This document shows, piece after piece, positions 8,133 to 15,722 of a DNA stretch of 64,000 nt. How positions within the stretch are numbered: the first letter of the stretch is position 1; each line of letters starts with the position of its first letter. The translations under genes and the position numbers were made by a program. The notes under the pieces were generated by a model that saw only the letters and a list, made by a program, of their open reading frames with translations, was not told the DNA's origin and did not search any database. This DNA comes from Coprococcus sp. (GTDB lineage: Bacteria > Bacillota > Clostridia > Lachnospirales > Lachnospiraceae), in assembly GCA_017935345.1 (NCBI GenBank), contig JAGBHU010000042.1:124001-188000 (forward strand), given 5' to 3'.

Positions 8133-8873
8133 TTATTCCATATATCCTCCGATATACCACTTGCCATCCTTCTTATAGCAAATCAAATCCATATCCTGAT
8201 CCTGTGTCTCAGTCTCTCCCAAATATGACATTGTCATAGTGCAGTCAACTGAACAGATATAAGCCTTCTTTATTTTCTTTGCAACACCTGTGTCTCCGTA
8301 AAGTGAACCACACATATTCTTAATTGTACCGGAAGAAGCCTTCTCTGTCTTTGTAATATCATAGTCTAAAGAATACTCAATTCCGAGTGATGATAACATT
8401 GCAAATGCTGCTGTAAGCTCTTCAACCTCATCATTCTTGACACAATCAGGATCAACTACATCTACGATTGCATCTGTATCACCTGATTCTATAGCTTCCA
8501 TGTAATCCTTTACAAGCTGCTCGCTTTTCTTTGCACCATTTTCTCTGAATACAAAGAACCAAACAAGCACTGCTGCTACAACTACGATTGCCACAATGGC
8601 ACCGATAATACCGCCTTTTGATTTCTTTGGTGCCTGCATATTACCGGCATCATACTGATATGGCTGATTATCAAGATTTGAATAATCATTCATAGGCTGT
8701 GCATCCGGTCCTGTTGCACCTGGCATTGCAGCATTCATCTCCATACCGGAAAGCTTAAATCCGTTATCTGCTCCAGCCATCTGCATACCATTTGTTTCTT
8801 CGGCTCCAAGGCTTGCTCCACATAATGGGCAAACAGAACCACTCGCTTCAGTTCCACAATTAGGACATCTCAT
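8133..8873 (-). CDS. Zinc-ribbon membrane protein with extracytoplasmic NTF2-like region
   Basis: A 246-residue protein. It opens with a four-Cys zinc ribbon, MRCPNCGTEASGSVCPLCG, then a Met/Asn/Gln-rich linker to about residue 85, one membrane helix (GGIIGAIVAIVVVAAVLVWFFVF), and an external domain of about 120 residues beginning KKSEQLVKDYMEAIESGDTD. That last pattern resembles the DUF4878/NTF2-like fold, where two-Cys (SVDC) and long strands follow; no catalytic motif is visible. Zinc-ribbon plus single helix plus small external domain proteins are common in Lachnospiraceae and of unknown role. The start has GAGAGAGAGG upstream. A terminator lies after its stop. Confidence 0.8.
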   Translation of the reverse strand: MRCPNCGTEASGSVCPLCGASLGAEETNGMQMAGADNGFKLSGMEMNAAMPGATGPDAQPMNDYSNLDNQPYQYDAGNMQAPKKSKGGIIGAIVAIVVVAAVLVWFFVFRENGAKKSEQLVKDYMEAIESGDTDAIVDVVDPDCVKNDEVEELTAAFAMLSSLGIEYSLDYDITKTEKASSGTIKNMCGSLYGDTGVAKKIKKAYICSVDCTMTMSYLGETETQDQDMDLICYKKDGKWYIGGYME

Positions 8874-9017
8874 TTTAAATCCTCTCTCTCTCTCAAATTA
8901 TTAATATTATCTATAGTATAAAACTATAATAAAGACTATATTATATTTTTTAACTTATTTCAACATAAAAATCTACAGAGAAATTTTGGTTAACATGTCT
9001 AATTTGCACGTTAACCT

Positions 9018-9050
9018 AAAATATACGGATAACCGTTATCTGTATATTTT
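9018..9050. repeat. 33-base palindrome upstream of the cellobiose phosphorylase promoter
   Basis: AAAATATACGGATAAC and GTTATCTGTATATTTT are reverse complements at 15 of 16 positions, separated by one base. It lies about 57 bases ahead of the -35 box. It could be an operator or activator site, or a cruciform. No T-run makes it a terminator for a gene read through here. Confidence 0.65.
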
Positions 9051-9106
9051 AAATTGCCAAACATGTAAACAGTTACAAAAATCACGTTAAATATGGTACA
9101 AGTTTG

Positions 9107-9135
9107 TTGTGTTTTAATACATTTTATTATATAAT
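9107..9135 (+). promoter_or_regulatory. Likely promoter of cellobiose phosphorylase
   Basis: TTGTGT, 17-base spacer, perfect TATAAT at 9130-9135. Start of transcription would be near 9142, leaving a leader of about 115 nt that includes the hairpin at 9184-9222. Confidence 0.6.
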
Positions 9136-9183
9136 AAATCCATATGGCTGACTTTTTTTACATATGATTGACAAGCCAATTTA

Positions 9184-9222
9184 CTGCGCTTGAGGAGACG
9201 AACGCTTGTCCCTCTACGGCAG
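9184..9222 (+). ncRNA. Leader hairpin before cellobiose phosphorylase
   Basis: CTGC closes with GCAG, and inside GAGG-A-GAC pairs with GTC-CCTC around the loop GAACGCTT. CGCTTG occurs twice in the fold. No T-tract follows, so it is not a terminator. It could affect mRNA stability or bind a regulator; I cannot assign a known class. Confidence 0.35.
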
Positions 9223-9258
9223 ATTAAAAAATAAAAGCGGAAGGAAGGTATATGCTAC

Positions 9259-11718
9259 ATGAAGTTTGGTTATTTTGATGATGCCAACAAGGAGTATGTT
9301 ATTACATCTCCTAGAACTCCTTATCCTTGGATTAACTACCTTGGAACACAGGATTTCTTTTCACTAATTTCTAATACTGCAGGAGGTTATTCATTCTACA
9401 AGGATGCCCGTCTTCGTAGAATTACAAGATATCGTTACAACAACGTGCCTGTAGATATGGGTGGCCGTTATTTTTATATTAACGATAATGGTACCATTTG
9501 GAATCCGGGCTGGTCTCCTGTTAAGACTGAGCTTGATTCATATGAGTGCCGTCACGGTATGGGTTACACAATTATTACAGGTAAGAAAAATGATTTGAAG
9601 GCAGAGGTAACGTTCTTTGTTCCTCAGAATTATACAGGTGAGGTTCAGCAGGTTGTTCTTACAAATGAAGGTTCAGCTTCTAAGACCTTTAAACTGTTCT
9701 CATTCCTTGAATGGTGTTTATGGGATGCTCAGGACGACTGTACAAACTTCCAGAGAAACTTCAGCACAGGTCGTGTTGAGGTTGTCGGTTCTACCATCTA
9801 CCACAAGACCGAGTACAGAGACAGACGTAATCACTATGCATTCTACACCGTAAATGATGATATCGACGGATATGATACGGACCGTGATTCGTTCATTGGA
9901 CTTTACAATGGTTTTGGTGACCCACAGGCAGTTACAGCCGGACAGGCATGCAACTCATTTGCAGACGGATGGTCACCTATTGCTTCACACTACAAAGAGA
10001 TTACTCTTGCTCCGGGTGAAACCAAGACTTTAATTTATGTCCTTGGTTATGTTGAGAATCCTGTTGACAAGAAGTTTGAGGCAGATGGCGAAACAATTAA
10101 CAAAGAGATTGCTCTTGCCATGATTGATCAATATAACACCCCTGAGAAGGTTGCCGCAGGTATGGAAGAGCTGAAGGCTACATGGTCTAAGCTTCTTGGC
10201 ATTCTGAATGTTGATACACCTGATGACAAAGTTAACCGTATGGTTAATATCTGGAATCAGTATCAGTGTATGGTTACCTTTAATCTCTCACGTTCAGCTT
10301 CATACTTTGAGTCAGGTATCGGAAGAGGAATGGGATTCAGAGATTCCAATCAGGATATTCTCGGTTTCGTTCATCAGATTCCGGAGCGTGCAAGAGAAAG
10401 ACTTATCGACCTTGCTTCCACACAGCTTCCTGACGGCGGATGCTATCACCAGTACCAGCCTCTTACAAAGAAAGGTAATTCTGATATCGGCGGTGATTTC
10501 TCTGATGACCCGTTGTGGATGATTCTTTCTGTTTCTGCCTATATTAAGGAAACAGGCGACTGGACAATCCTTGACGAGATGGTTCCATATGACAATGATG
10601 ATACAGCGGCTAAGCCTATGCTTGACCACCTTAAGGTATCCTTCTATCACATTGTAAACAATGTCGGTCCTCACGGACTTCCACTTGCTATGCGTGCTGA
10701 CTGGAATGACTGTATCAACCTCTCATGCTATTCAGACCAGCCGGGTGAAAGCTTCCAGACATATACAAATCCGATGTTTGCCAAGGAAGGCGGCTACTCC
10801 AAGATTGCCGAGTCCGTTATGGTTGCTACACTCTTTACATATGTAGGTCCTAACTACGTTGAGATTCTGAAGCATTTAGGTCTTAATGATGAAGCTGCTG
10901 CTGCTCAGGCAGAGATTGATAAGATGAAGAAGAATGTTATGGACTCAGCATTTGACGGTGACTGGTTCATTCGAGCATATGATTCAAAGGGCGAAAAGAT
11001 GGGTTCAAAGGAATGTGAAGAGGGTAAAATCTTCATTGAGCCACAGGGATTTGCCGTTATGTCAGAAATTGGCAAAGACGAGGGCGCTGATATTAAGACG
11101 CTTAATTCTATTGACAAATATTTGAATACAAAGTATGGACTTGTGCTGAACAATCCTGCATTTACAAAATACTACATCCAGTATGGCGAGATTTCAACAT
11201 ATCCTGGCGGATATAAGGAAAATGCCGGTATCTTCACACACAACAATGCATGGATTATCTGTGCTGAGGCTTATGCCGGACGTGGTGACAAGGCATTTGA
11301 ATATTACAGCAAGATTGCACCTGCTTTCAATGAGGAGATTTCAGACCTCCATAAGACAGAGCCTTATGTATACGGTCAGATGATAGCCGGTAAGGATGCA
11401 AGCAGATTTGGCGAGGGTAAGAACTCATGGCTTACAGGTACGGCTGCATGGAATATGGTAGCTATTTCACAGTATATCTTAGGTGTACAGCCTGATTTTG
11501 ACGGTCTTAAGATTGACCCTTCCATTCCGGCTGAGTGGGATGGCCTTACAGCATCACGTCAGTTCCGTGGAGCAACATATGACATTAAGGTTTCTAATCC
11601 TGACCATGTTAATAAGGGTGTTAAGAGCGTAACCGTTGACGGCAATGCCATCGAGGGTAATGTTCTTCCTGTATTTGGTGACGGTCAGACACATAAGGTT
11701 GAGGTTGTAATGGGTTAA
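9259..11718 (+). CDS. Cellobiose phosphorylase (GH94)
   Basis: An 819-residue cytoplasmic enzyme that splits cellobiose with phosphate to glucose 1-phosphate and glucose. The N-terminal beta-sandwich begins [20 protein letters not shown] and is nearly identical in layout to characterised clostridial cellobiose phosphorylases. The catalytic (alpha/alpha)6 barrel has [10 protein letters not shown] and ADWNDC, whose second Asp, residue 484, aligns with the known general acid. Full length, no signal peptide. The start has GGAAGG and a palindrome-rich promoter region; a strong terminator follows, so it is a single-gene unit. With the secreted GH5 cellulase at 23.7 kb it makes a cellulose/cello-oligosaccharide route. 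Chitobiose phosphorylase is the alternative, but similarity favours cellobiose. Confidence 0.96.
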   Translation: MKFGYFDDANKEYVITSPRTPYPWINYLGTQDFFSLISNTAGGYSFYKDARLRRITRYRYNNVPVDMGGRYFYINDNGTIWNPGWSPVKTELDSYECRHGMGYTIITGKKNDLKAEVTFFVPQNYTGEVQQVVLTNEGSASKTFKLFSFLEWCLWDAQDDCTNFQRNFSTGRVEVVGSTIYHKTEYRDRRNHYAFYTVNDDIDGYDTDRDSFIGLYNGFGDPQAVTAGQACNSFADGWSPIASHYKEITLAPGETKTLIYVLGYVENPVDKKFEADGETINKEIALAMIDQYNTPEKVAAGMEELKATWSKLLGILNVDTPDDKVNRMVNIWNQYQCMVTFNLSRSASYFESGIGRGMGFRDSNQDILGFVHQIPERARERLIDLASTQLPDGGCYHQYQPLTKKGNSDIGGDFSDDPLWMILSVSAYIKETGDWTILDEMVPYDNDDTAAKPMLDHLKVSFYHIVNNVGPHGLPLAMRADWNDCINLSCYSDQPGESFQTYTNPMFAKEGGYSKIAESVMVATLFTYVGPNYVEILKHLGLNDEAAAAQAEIDKMKKNVMDSAFDGDWFIRAYDSKGEKMGSKECEEGKIFIEPQGFAVMSEIGKDEGADIKTLNSIDKYLNTKYGLVLNNPAFTKYYIQYGEISTYPGGYKENAGIFTHNNAWIICAEAYAGRGDKAFEYYSKIAPAFNEEISDLHKTEPYVYGQMIAGKDASRFGEGKNSWLTGTAAWNMVAISQYILGVQPDFDGLKIDPSIPAEWDGLTASRQFRGATYDIKVSNPDHVNKGVKSVTVDGNAIEGNVLPVFGDGQTHKVEVVMG

Positions 11719-11741
11719 TCCCAAAACAAATCATACGATAT

Positions 11742-11781
11742 AAAAGATGGGGTGCTAACATTCGGCACTCCATCTTTTTAT
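11742..11781 (+). terminator. Terminator of cellobiose phosphorylase
   Basis: AAAAGATGGGGTGC pairs with GCACTCCATCTTTTT across a 9-base loop, followed by T residues. Confidence 0.9.
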
Positions 11782-11804
11782 AAATAGTAAGACGAGGAGG
11801 ACAT

Positions 11805-12731
11805 ATGAGCGAGATCATTGCAAAGGCTGTTGACGTAGAAGTTCTTTACGGCAATCATGCTGCTCTCGATAAAATAAATATGCAGGTCAAGAAAGGGGAT
11901 ATCTATGCTCTCGTAGGCAAAAACGGTGCAGGCAAGACAACCCTGCTTCGTCTATTTACCGGTCAGAATGCACCTGATTATGGACATATCGAAATGTTCG
12001 GAGAGACAGGCAGGCAAGCGCTTAACAAGGCACGCCACAGAACCGGTGCAATTATAGAAACACCTGCTTTTTATCCCTTTTTCTCTGCTGTTCAAAATCT
12101 TGAATATTACAGGATTCAGCGTAATATAAAGGACAAATCCATAATCGAACGTATTTTGAAGGATACCGGTCTTTATGAAGCAAGAAATAAAAAATTTAAA
12201 AATTATTCTCTCGGTATGAAGCAGCGTCTCGGCATCGCCCTGGCTCTGATGCACGAGCCTGAATTTCTAATACTTGACGAACCGATAAACGGTCTTGACC
12301 CTGCCGGCATTGTCGAAATGAGAAAGCTGATGTTAAAGCTCAATAGGGAAAAAGGACTGACGATTATTATTTCCTCACACATTCTGTCCGAGCTGGCAAA
12401 TATGGCAACCTGCTATGGTTTTATCGACCACGGTGTCATTTTAAAAGAGCTGACTGCTTCCGAGCTTGAAGATATCGAAAAAAGCTATATAAAACTTTCT
12501 ACAAATAATGATGAAGCCGTCGCTGCTGCAATAGCTGAAAACATAAACGCCAGTGCCTATTACTCTATGGATGACAGATGCATTATGATACCTGATATCG
12601 ACATATCACCTTCAGAGAAAATAAGCCGTTTCGTAGTAAAATCCGGCTATGATTTATATTCTCTGGAAATTGTAAAAACTACGCTTGAGGATTATTTCAT
12701 CCAGCTGTTAGGAGGTGCTTCTATTGAGTAG
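11805..12731 (+). CDS. ABC transporter ATP-binding protein (bacitracin/lantibiotic-export type)
   Basis: A 308-residue ATPase. Walker A is LVGKNGAGKTTLLRLF near residue 38, the signature is NYSLGMKQRLGIALAL, Walker B is FLILDEPINGLDP, and the H-loop is IIISSHIL. The C-terminal 80 residues are the small extra domain common in drug/peptide exporters of the BcrA type. The start follows GAGGAGG. Its end overlaps the permease gene by 8 bases, so the two are translated together and form one exporter. No two-component system or substrate gene adjoins them, so the exported compound is unknown. Confidence 0.92.
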   Translation: MSEIIAKAVDVEVLYGNHAALDKINMQVKKGDIYALVGKNGAGKTTLLRLFTGQNAPDYGHIEMFGETGRQALNKARHRTGAIIETPAFYPFFSAVQNLEYYRIQRNIKDKSIIERILKDTGLYEARNKKFKNYSLGMKQRLGIALALMHEPEFLILDEPINGLDPAGIVEMRKLMLKLNREKGLTIIISSHILSELANMATCYGFIDHGVILKELTASELEDIEKSYIKLSTNNDEAVAAAIAENINASAYYSMDDRCIMIPDIDISPSEKISRFVVKSGYDLYSLEIVKTTLEDYFIQLLGGASIE

Positions 12732-13497
12732 TTATTTGAGAAGTGAATTTTATAAAATAACCCACCGTGCATATCCATATGTATTACTCATTTTATGTAC
12801 CGTAGTCGCTGTTTTGATTAACCTTGCCGTATGGTATTCACAGAATGTCATGCATATTTCATTTTCCATAGAAGGTGCCGACCTTCTGATGGCAGGACTG
12901 TATATGATGTCTAGTATTATCTGGTACATGATTATATTTACAACGGATATCGGGTTCTCCGGCGAATGGCGTAACAACACAATGAAGAACTGTGTGTCAT
13001 TTGGCATCAACCGAAACACAATATTTATCGGTAAATGTATCGTCAATTTTCTTCTGCTTTTTATCGGCATCGTTATTGTATCAGGTGCCTTTATACTGAC
13101 AAATTACATTTGCTTTAAGAATGACGGTAGTCTGACATCAGCGCTGTATCAGGAATATCTCCTCAGATTTGTACTGATGCTGCCGCTCATTATTGCGGGA
13201 CAGACGATGGCATCCTCATTGTGCATGTTCTTCTCCACAGACCTTTTGTGGTGCGGTATATATGCCGTTATGATTGCTTTTCTTCCAAACGGATTTATGC
13301 TGCTTAGCTCAATATTTGATGATGTAAAGGCGCTATGGATTGCATATTTATATATGCCGACAACATGTTTAAATCAACTCTCTTTCAGAGGCATTGAAGG
13401 TAATATTATAACAAGAAGTCTGTGTGTTGCGGCAGTAGTGTTTATAATACCATTTGTATTATCCATTACCGTATTTAACAAAAAGGAAATAAAATAG
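12724..13497 (+). CDS. ABC-2 type permease partner of the preceding ATPase
   Basis: A 257-residue membrane protein with about six helices, among them YPYVLLILCTVVAVLINLAVW, MMSSIIWYMIIFTTDIG, IVNFLLLFIGIVIVSGAFIL and VAAVVFIIPFVLSITVF. Size and pattern fit BcrB/lantibiotic-immunity type permeases. I prefer the TTG at 12724 because GGAGG lies 8 bases before it; a GTG at 12715 overlaps that Shine-Dalgarno and is less likely. It overlaps the ATPase gene by 8 bases and ends before a very long terminator hairpin. Together they form a two-gene exporter, possibly for a peptide antibiotic; that is inference. Confidence 0.85.
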   Translation: MSSYLRSEFYKITHRAYPYVLLILCTVVAVLINLAVWYSQNVMHISFSIEGADLLMAGLYMMSSIIWYMIIFTTDIGFSGEWRNNTMKNCVSFGINRNTIFIGKCIVNFLLLFIGIVIVSGAFILTNYICFKNDGSLTSALYQEYLLRFVLMLPLIIAGQTMASSLCMFFSTDLLWCGIYAVMIAFLPNGFMLLSSIFDDVKALWIAYLYMPTTCLNQLSFRGIEGNIITRSLCVAAVVFIIPFVLSITVFNKKEIK

Positions 13498-13530
13498 ATA
13501 TCCTAAATATTATAATACTGTCTGATATAT

Positions 13531-13597
13531 GATAAACAGCCGGATATCATGCGGGGCATAAGACTTTTATGTTCCGCATGATATCCGGCTGTTTATC
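13531..13597. terminator. Long bidirectional terminator between convergent genes
   Basis: A 24-base perfect arm (starts GATAAACAGCCGG) is followed by a weaker 7-pair extension around the loop GACTT, giving a stem of about 31 pairs. It lies between the permease (plus) and spoIIQ (minus) and would stop both. No classic T-tract, but TTTATC and downstream T-rich bases are present. Confidence 0.75.
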
Positions 13598-13657
13598 TTG
13601 AATATTAATCTTTTTGTTATAATAACAACATGTATCCTATTTTTTCCGGCGGATGTC

Positions 13658-14398
13658 TTAATCAATAAGAAGCATTGGGTCAACCGGATTATTGTCCTTC
13701 GTAACCTTAAAATAGAGATTTGGACCTTCTTCCGTATAGTATCTGCTAGGTGCTGCTATTGTTCCGACAGATGCTCCCATCTCAACAATATCACCAAGTG
13801 CAACATCGACATCCTGAAGCTGTCCGTAAGTTACCATATATCCGTTTCCAAGGTCAAGCACAAGATAATTTCCTATTTCTTCATTGCTGGATACCTCAGC
13901 AACCTTTCCTTTATATACCGCTTTTACCTCGTCCCCTTCCTTTGCTTCGATTACCATGGCAGGGCTGCATTTATACTCGCTTAAGGTTTCAAAATAAACG
14001 GTTGTATCCATACTATACGGAATAATAACATTTCCTGTTATAGGCCATGAAATGCTTTCATTTCCGTCATATGTGAGCTGGCTTTCTTCTGTATCGGCTT
14101 CTGTCGTATCACCATCTTCCGTATCATCTCCTGTATTTTCTGTCGTACTTTCTGTTTTTGTAGCTTCTGTAGTGCTTTTATTCTTTCCACTTATCGTTTC
14201 CTGAATTTCATCAGCAGTCTGCTTATTTGCGTTCTGCTTATCTCCCACATTTGCCTCTTCTGTTGCTACTTCATTATTCTTATCCTTTGACTCCATCTTC
14301 ATATTATAGAGAGTAACCATCGCAACTAATACCGCCATACCTGCAATAAGCGAAATATAAAAAAGGTTTCTCTTTATAACACTAAAAAATTTCTTCAT
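13658..14398 (-). CDS. spoIIQ: SpoIIQ-like M23/LytM-fold protein lacking zinc ligands
   Basis: A 246-residue protein with an N-terminal membrane helix (LFYISLIAGMAVLVAMVTLY), a Glu/Thr/Asn-rich linker (residues about 40-110) and a C-terminal LytM-fold domain (MVIEAKEGDEVKAVYKGKV through NPVDP). In active M23 peptidases the first zinc site is HxGxD and the last is HLHF; here the matching places read SPAMVI and NLYF, and the middle motif is YGQL, so all metal ligands are gone. SpoIIQ in Bacillus is also inactive and bridges mother cell and forespore with SpoIIIAH. It lies 71 bases after spoIID, the usual clostridial order. The ATG at 14398 follows GAGGTG at the right spacing. Confidence 0.85.
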   Translation of the reverse strand: MKKFFSVIKRNLFYISLIAGMAVLVAMVTLYNMKMESKDKNNEVATEEANVGDKQNANKQTADEIQETISGKNKSTTEATKTESTTENTGDDTEDGDTTEADTEESQLTYDGNESISWPITGNVIIPYSMDTTVYFETLSEYKCSPAMVIEAKEGDEVKAVYKGKVAEVSSNEEIGNYLVLDLGNGYMVTYGQLQDVDVALGDIVEMGASVGTIAAPSRYYTEEGPNLYFKVTKDNNPVDPMLLID

Positions 14399-14469
14399 GT
14401 TCATCACCTCATACATATTATGGACGGAAAAATATGTATGTATTCATTTTGGTGATATTTCTTTTTAAT

Positions 14470-15495
14470 CTATTTAAAATTTGAAATTTCTACATCGGTA
14501 TAATAGTAATCAATAATTTCATCATATGTCATACCATTTTGAGCAAATGCAGTCGCTCCGTATAATGACAGCCCCATACTATTTCCTCTTCCTATGGCAA
14601 TAACCCTATACCCACTATCTACTTTGTCTATATGTACGTTTGTTGAAGAAAGATTCAATACCTTTGAAAATGTTTTGCCATCCACCACCTGACCAAACAC
14701 ATTTATTTTTTTTGCAAAGCCCGATTCCGTTGCTTCTACAATTTTAAATTCATTTTCAGGGTACTCCGTCTCCCCGTCAGATTTTTGATTCTGTTCCGCA
14801 TTCTCGTCGCTTATTTCTTCCTGCCATATATCAAGAAAACCTTTCTCCTGAAATTCCTTTTTTATTCTGTTTTCACTATATATCACTATTTCGGTAAAAT
14901 TCTCTGCCTCTATATCTGCACTGCTATCCACATTACGAAGATACGGTATATCCACACCGTATAGTTCATTTGCCGATATGGTATGCCCTATACTGATGCT
15001 ATGATACACCGGCATAATGAATTCTCCCTGATATGTAATAGTCTGTCCACCCGTCAGAAGAACAGCGTCATATACACGTTCCATAAAGCGATTGTAATCA
15101 CTACCCAATTTCTCTTTCAGCTCCGCTTTGCTGTATCTTATTTCATATAAATCCTCTTCATTGATAATATTCCTTCCTTTTTCTGAGCCCGTTACAAGCT
15201 GGTGTTCCATTTCATAGTATATGGAAGTTCTGAATATAACTGCCATTGTCTTCAGCATTTCATCATTCCATGTTACATCTGCTTTACCGGCAAGGGCATA
15301 TACGATATATTCCTCTACATCTATCAGCTCATATTCTTCACCATCCGATATGCACACATTCATACCGCTTTTTACCGATTTTATATTCTGCCGCTTCTGG
15401 TTGTTCTTTCCCTGAACAATACAGGTAGTGACATAAGGAATAGCAAATAATACAAATATTCCAATTATTACGGCCGCAAATCTGTTACTCACCAT
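14470..15495 (-). CDS. spoIID: SpoIID-like stage II sporulation protein with altered catalytic site
   Basis: A 341-residue membrane-anchored protein (helix FAAVIIGIFVLFAIPYVTTCIV) with a SpoIID/LytB domain. In Bacillus, SpoIID is a lytic transglycosylase used with SpoIIM/SpoIIP for forespore engulfment. The signature is VEEYIVYALAGKADVTWNDE then LKTMAVIFRT. In the family the catalytic Glu sits where this protein has Lys71 (family VVAxEMP, here ALAGKAD). Later family patches are kept: PYLRNVDSSAD and GRGNSMGLSLYGATAFAQNG. I chose the ATG at 15495 because AGGAGG stands just before it. spoIIQ follows. Whether it still cuts glycan strands cannot be told from sequence. Confidence 0.88.
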   Translation of the reverse strand: MVSNRFAAVIIGIFVLFAIPYVTTCIVQGKNNQKRQNIKSVKSGMNVCISDGEEYELIDVEEYIVYALAGKADVTWNDEMLKTMAVIFRTSIYYEMEHQLVTGSEKGRNIINEEDLYEIRYSKAELKEKLGSDYNRFMERVYDAVLLTGGQTITYQGEFIMPVYHSISIGHTISANELYGVDIPYLRNVDSSADIEAENFTEIVIYSENRIKKEFQEKGFLDIWQEEISDENAEQNQKSDGETEYPENEFKIVEATESGFAKKINVFGQVVDGKTFSKVLNLSSTNVHIDKVDSGYRVIAIGRGNSMGLSLYGATAFAQNGMTYDEIIDYYYTDVEISNFK

Positions 15496-15653
15496 GTTTC
15501 CTCCTTTTATGCCTGTCAAAACTTCCTATCTCCTATCATTATATGTTCCTCTGCACTAATTCATGTCCAATACATTTTATTCATTGGGATTCGCATTTAA
15601 AACGCACAGGTACAAATGATAAAACCGATTCTGGCTATCAGCAGTCTGTAAAT

Positions 15654-15703
15654 GAAAAGCCGGACTATATCTGACTTTTACATCAAATATAGTCCGGCTT
15701 TTC
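15654..15703. terminator. Terminator of the giant adhesin gene
   Basis: GAAAAGCCGGACTATAT pairs perfectly with ATATAGTCCGGCTTTTC around a 16-base loop. It starts about 20 bases after the adhesin stop and stands in front of spoIID. Confidence 0.9.
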
Positions 15704-15722
15704 GTTATTCAGGATATTCCGA

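Larger units (their letters stand above)
8874..9258. promoter_or_regulatory. Control region between the zinc-ribbon gene and cellobiose phosphorylase
   Basis: This 385-base gap holds no gene. From left to right it has an AT-rich stretch, a split inverted repeat GGTTAACATG...CACGTTAACC (about 8985-9016), a 33-base palindrome at 9018-9050, a second CACGTTAA copy (about 9083), a promoter at 9107-9135 and a structured leader. The repeated GTTAAC sites look like operators for a sugar-responsive regulator, but no regulator gene is adjacent. Confidence 0.5.
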
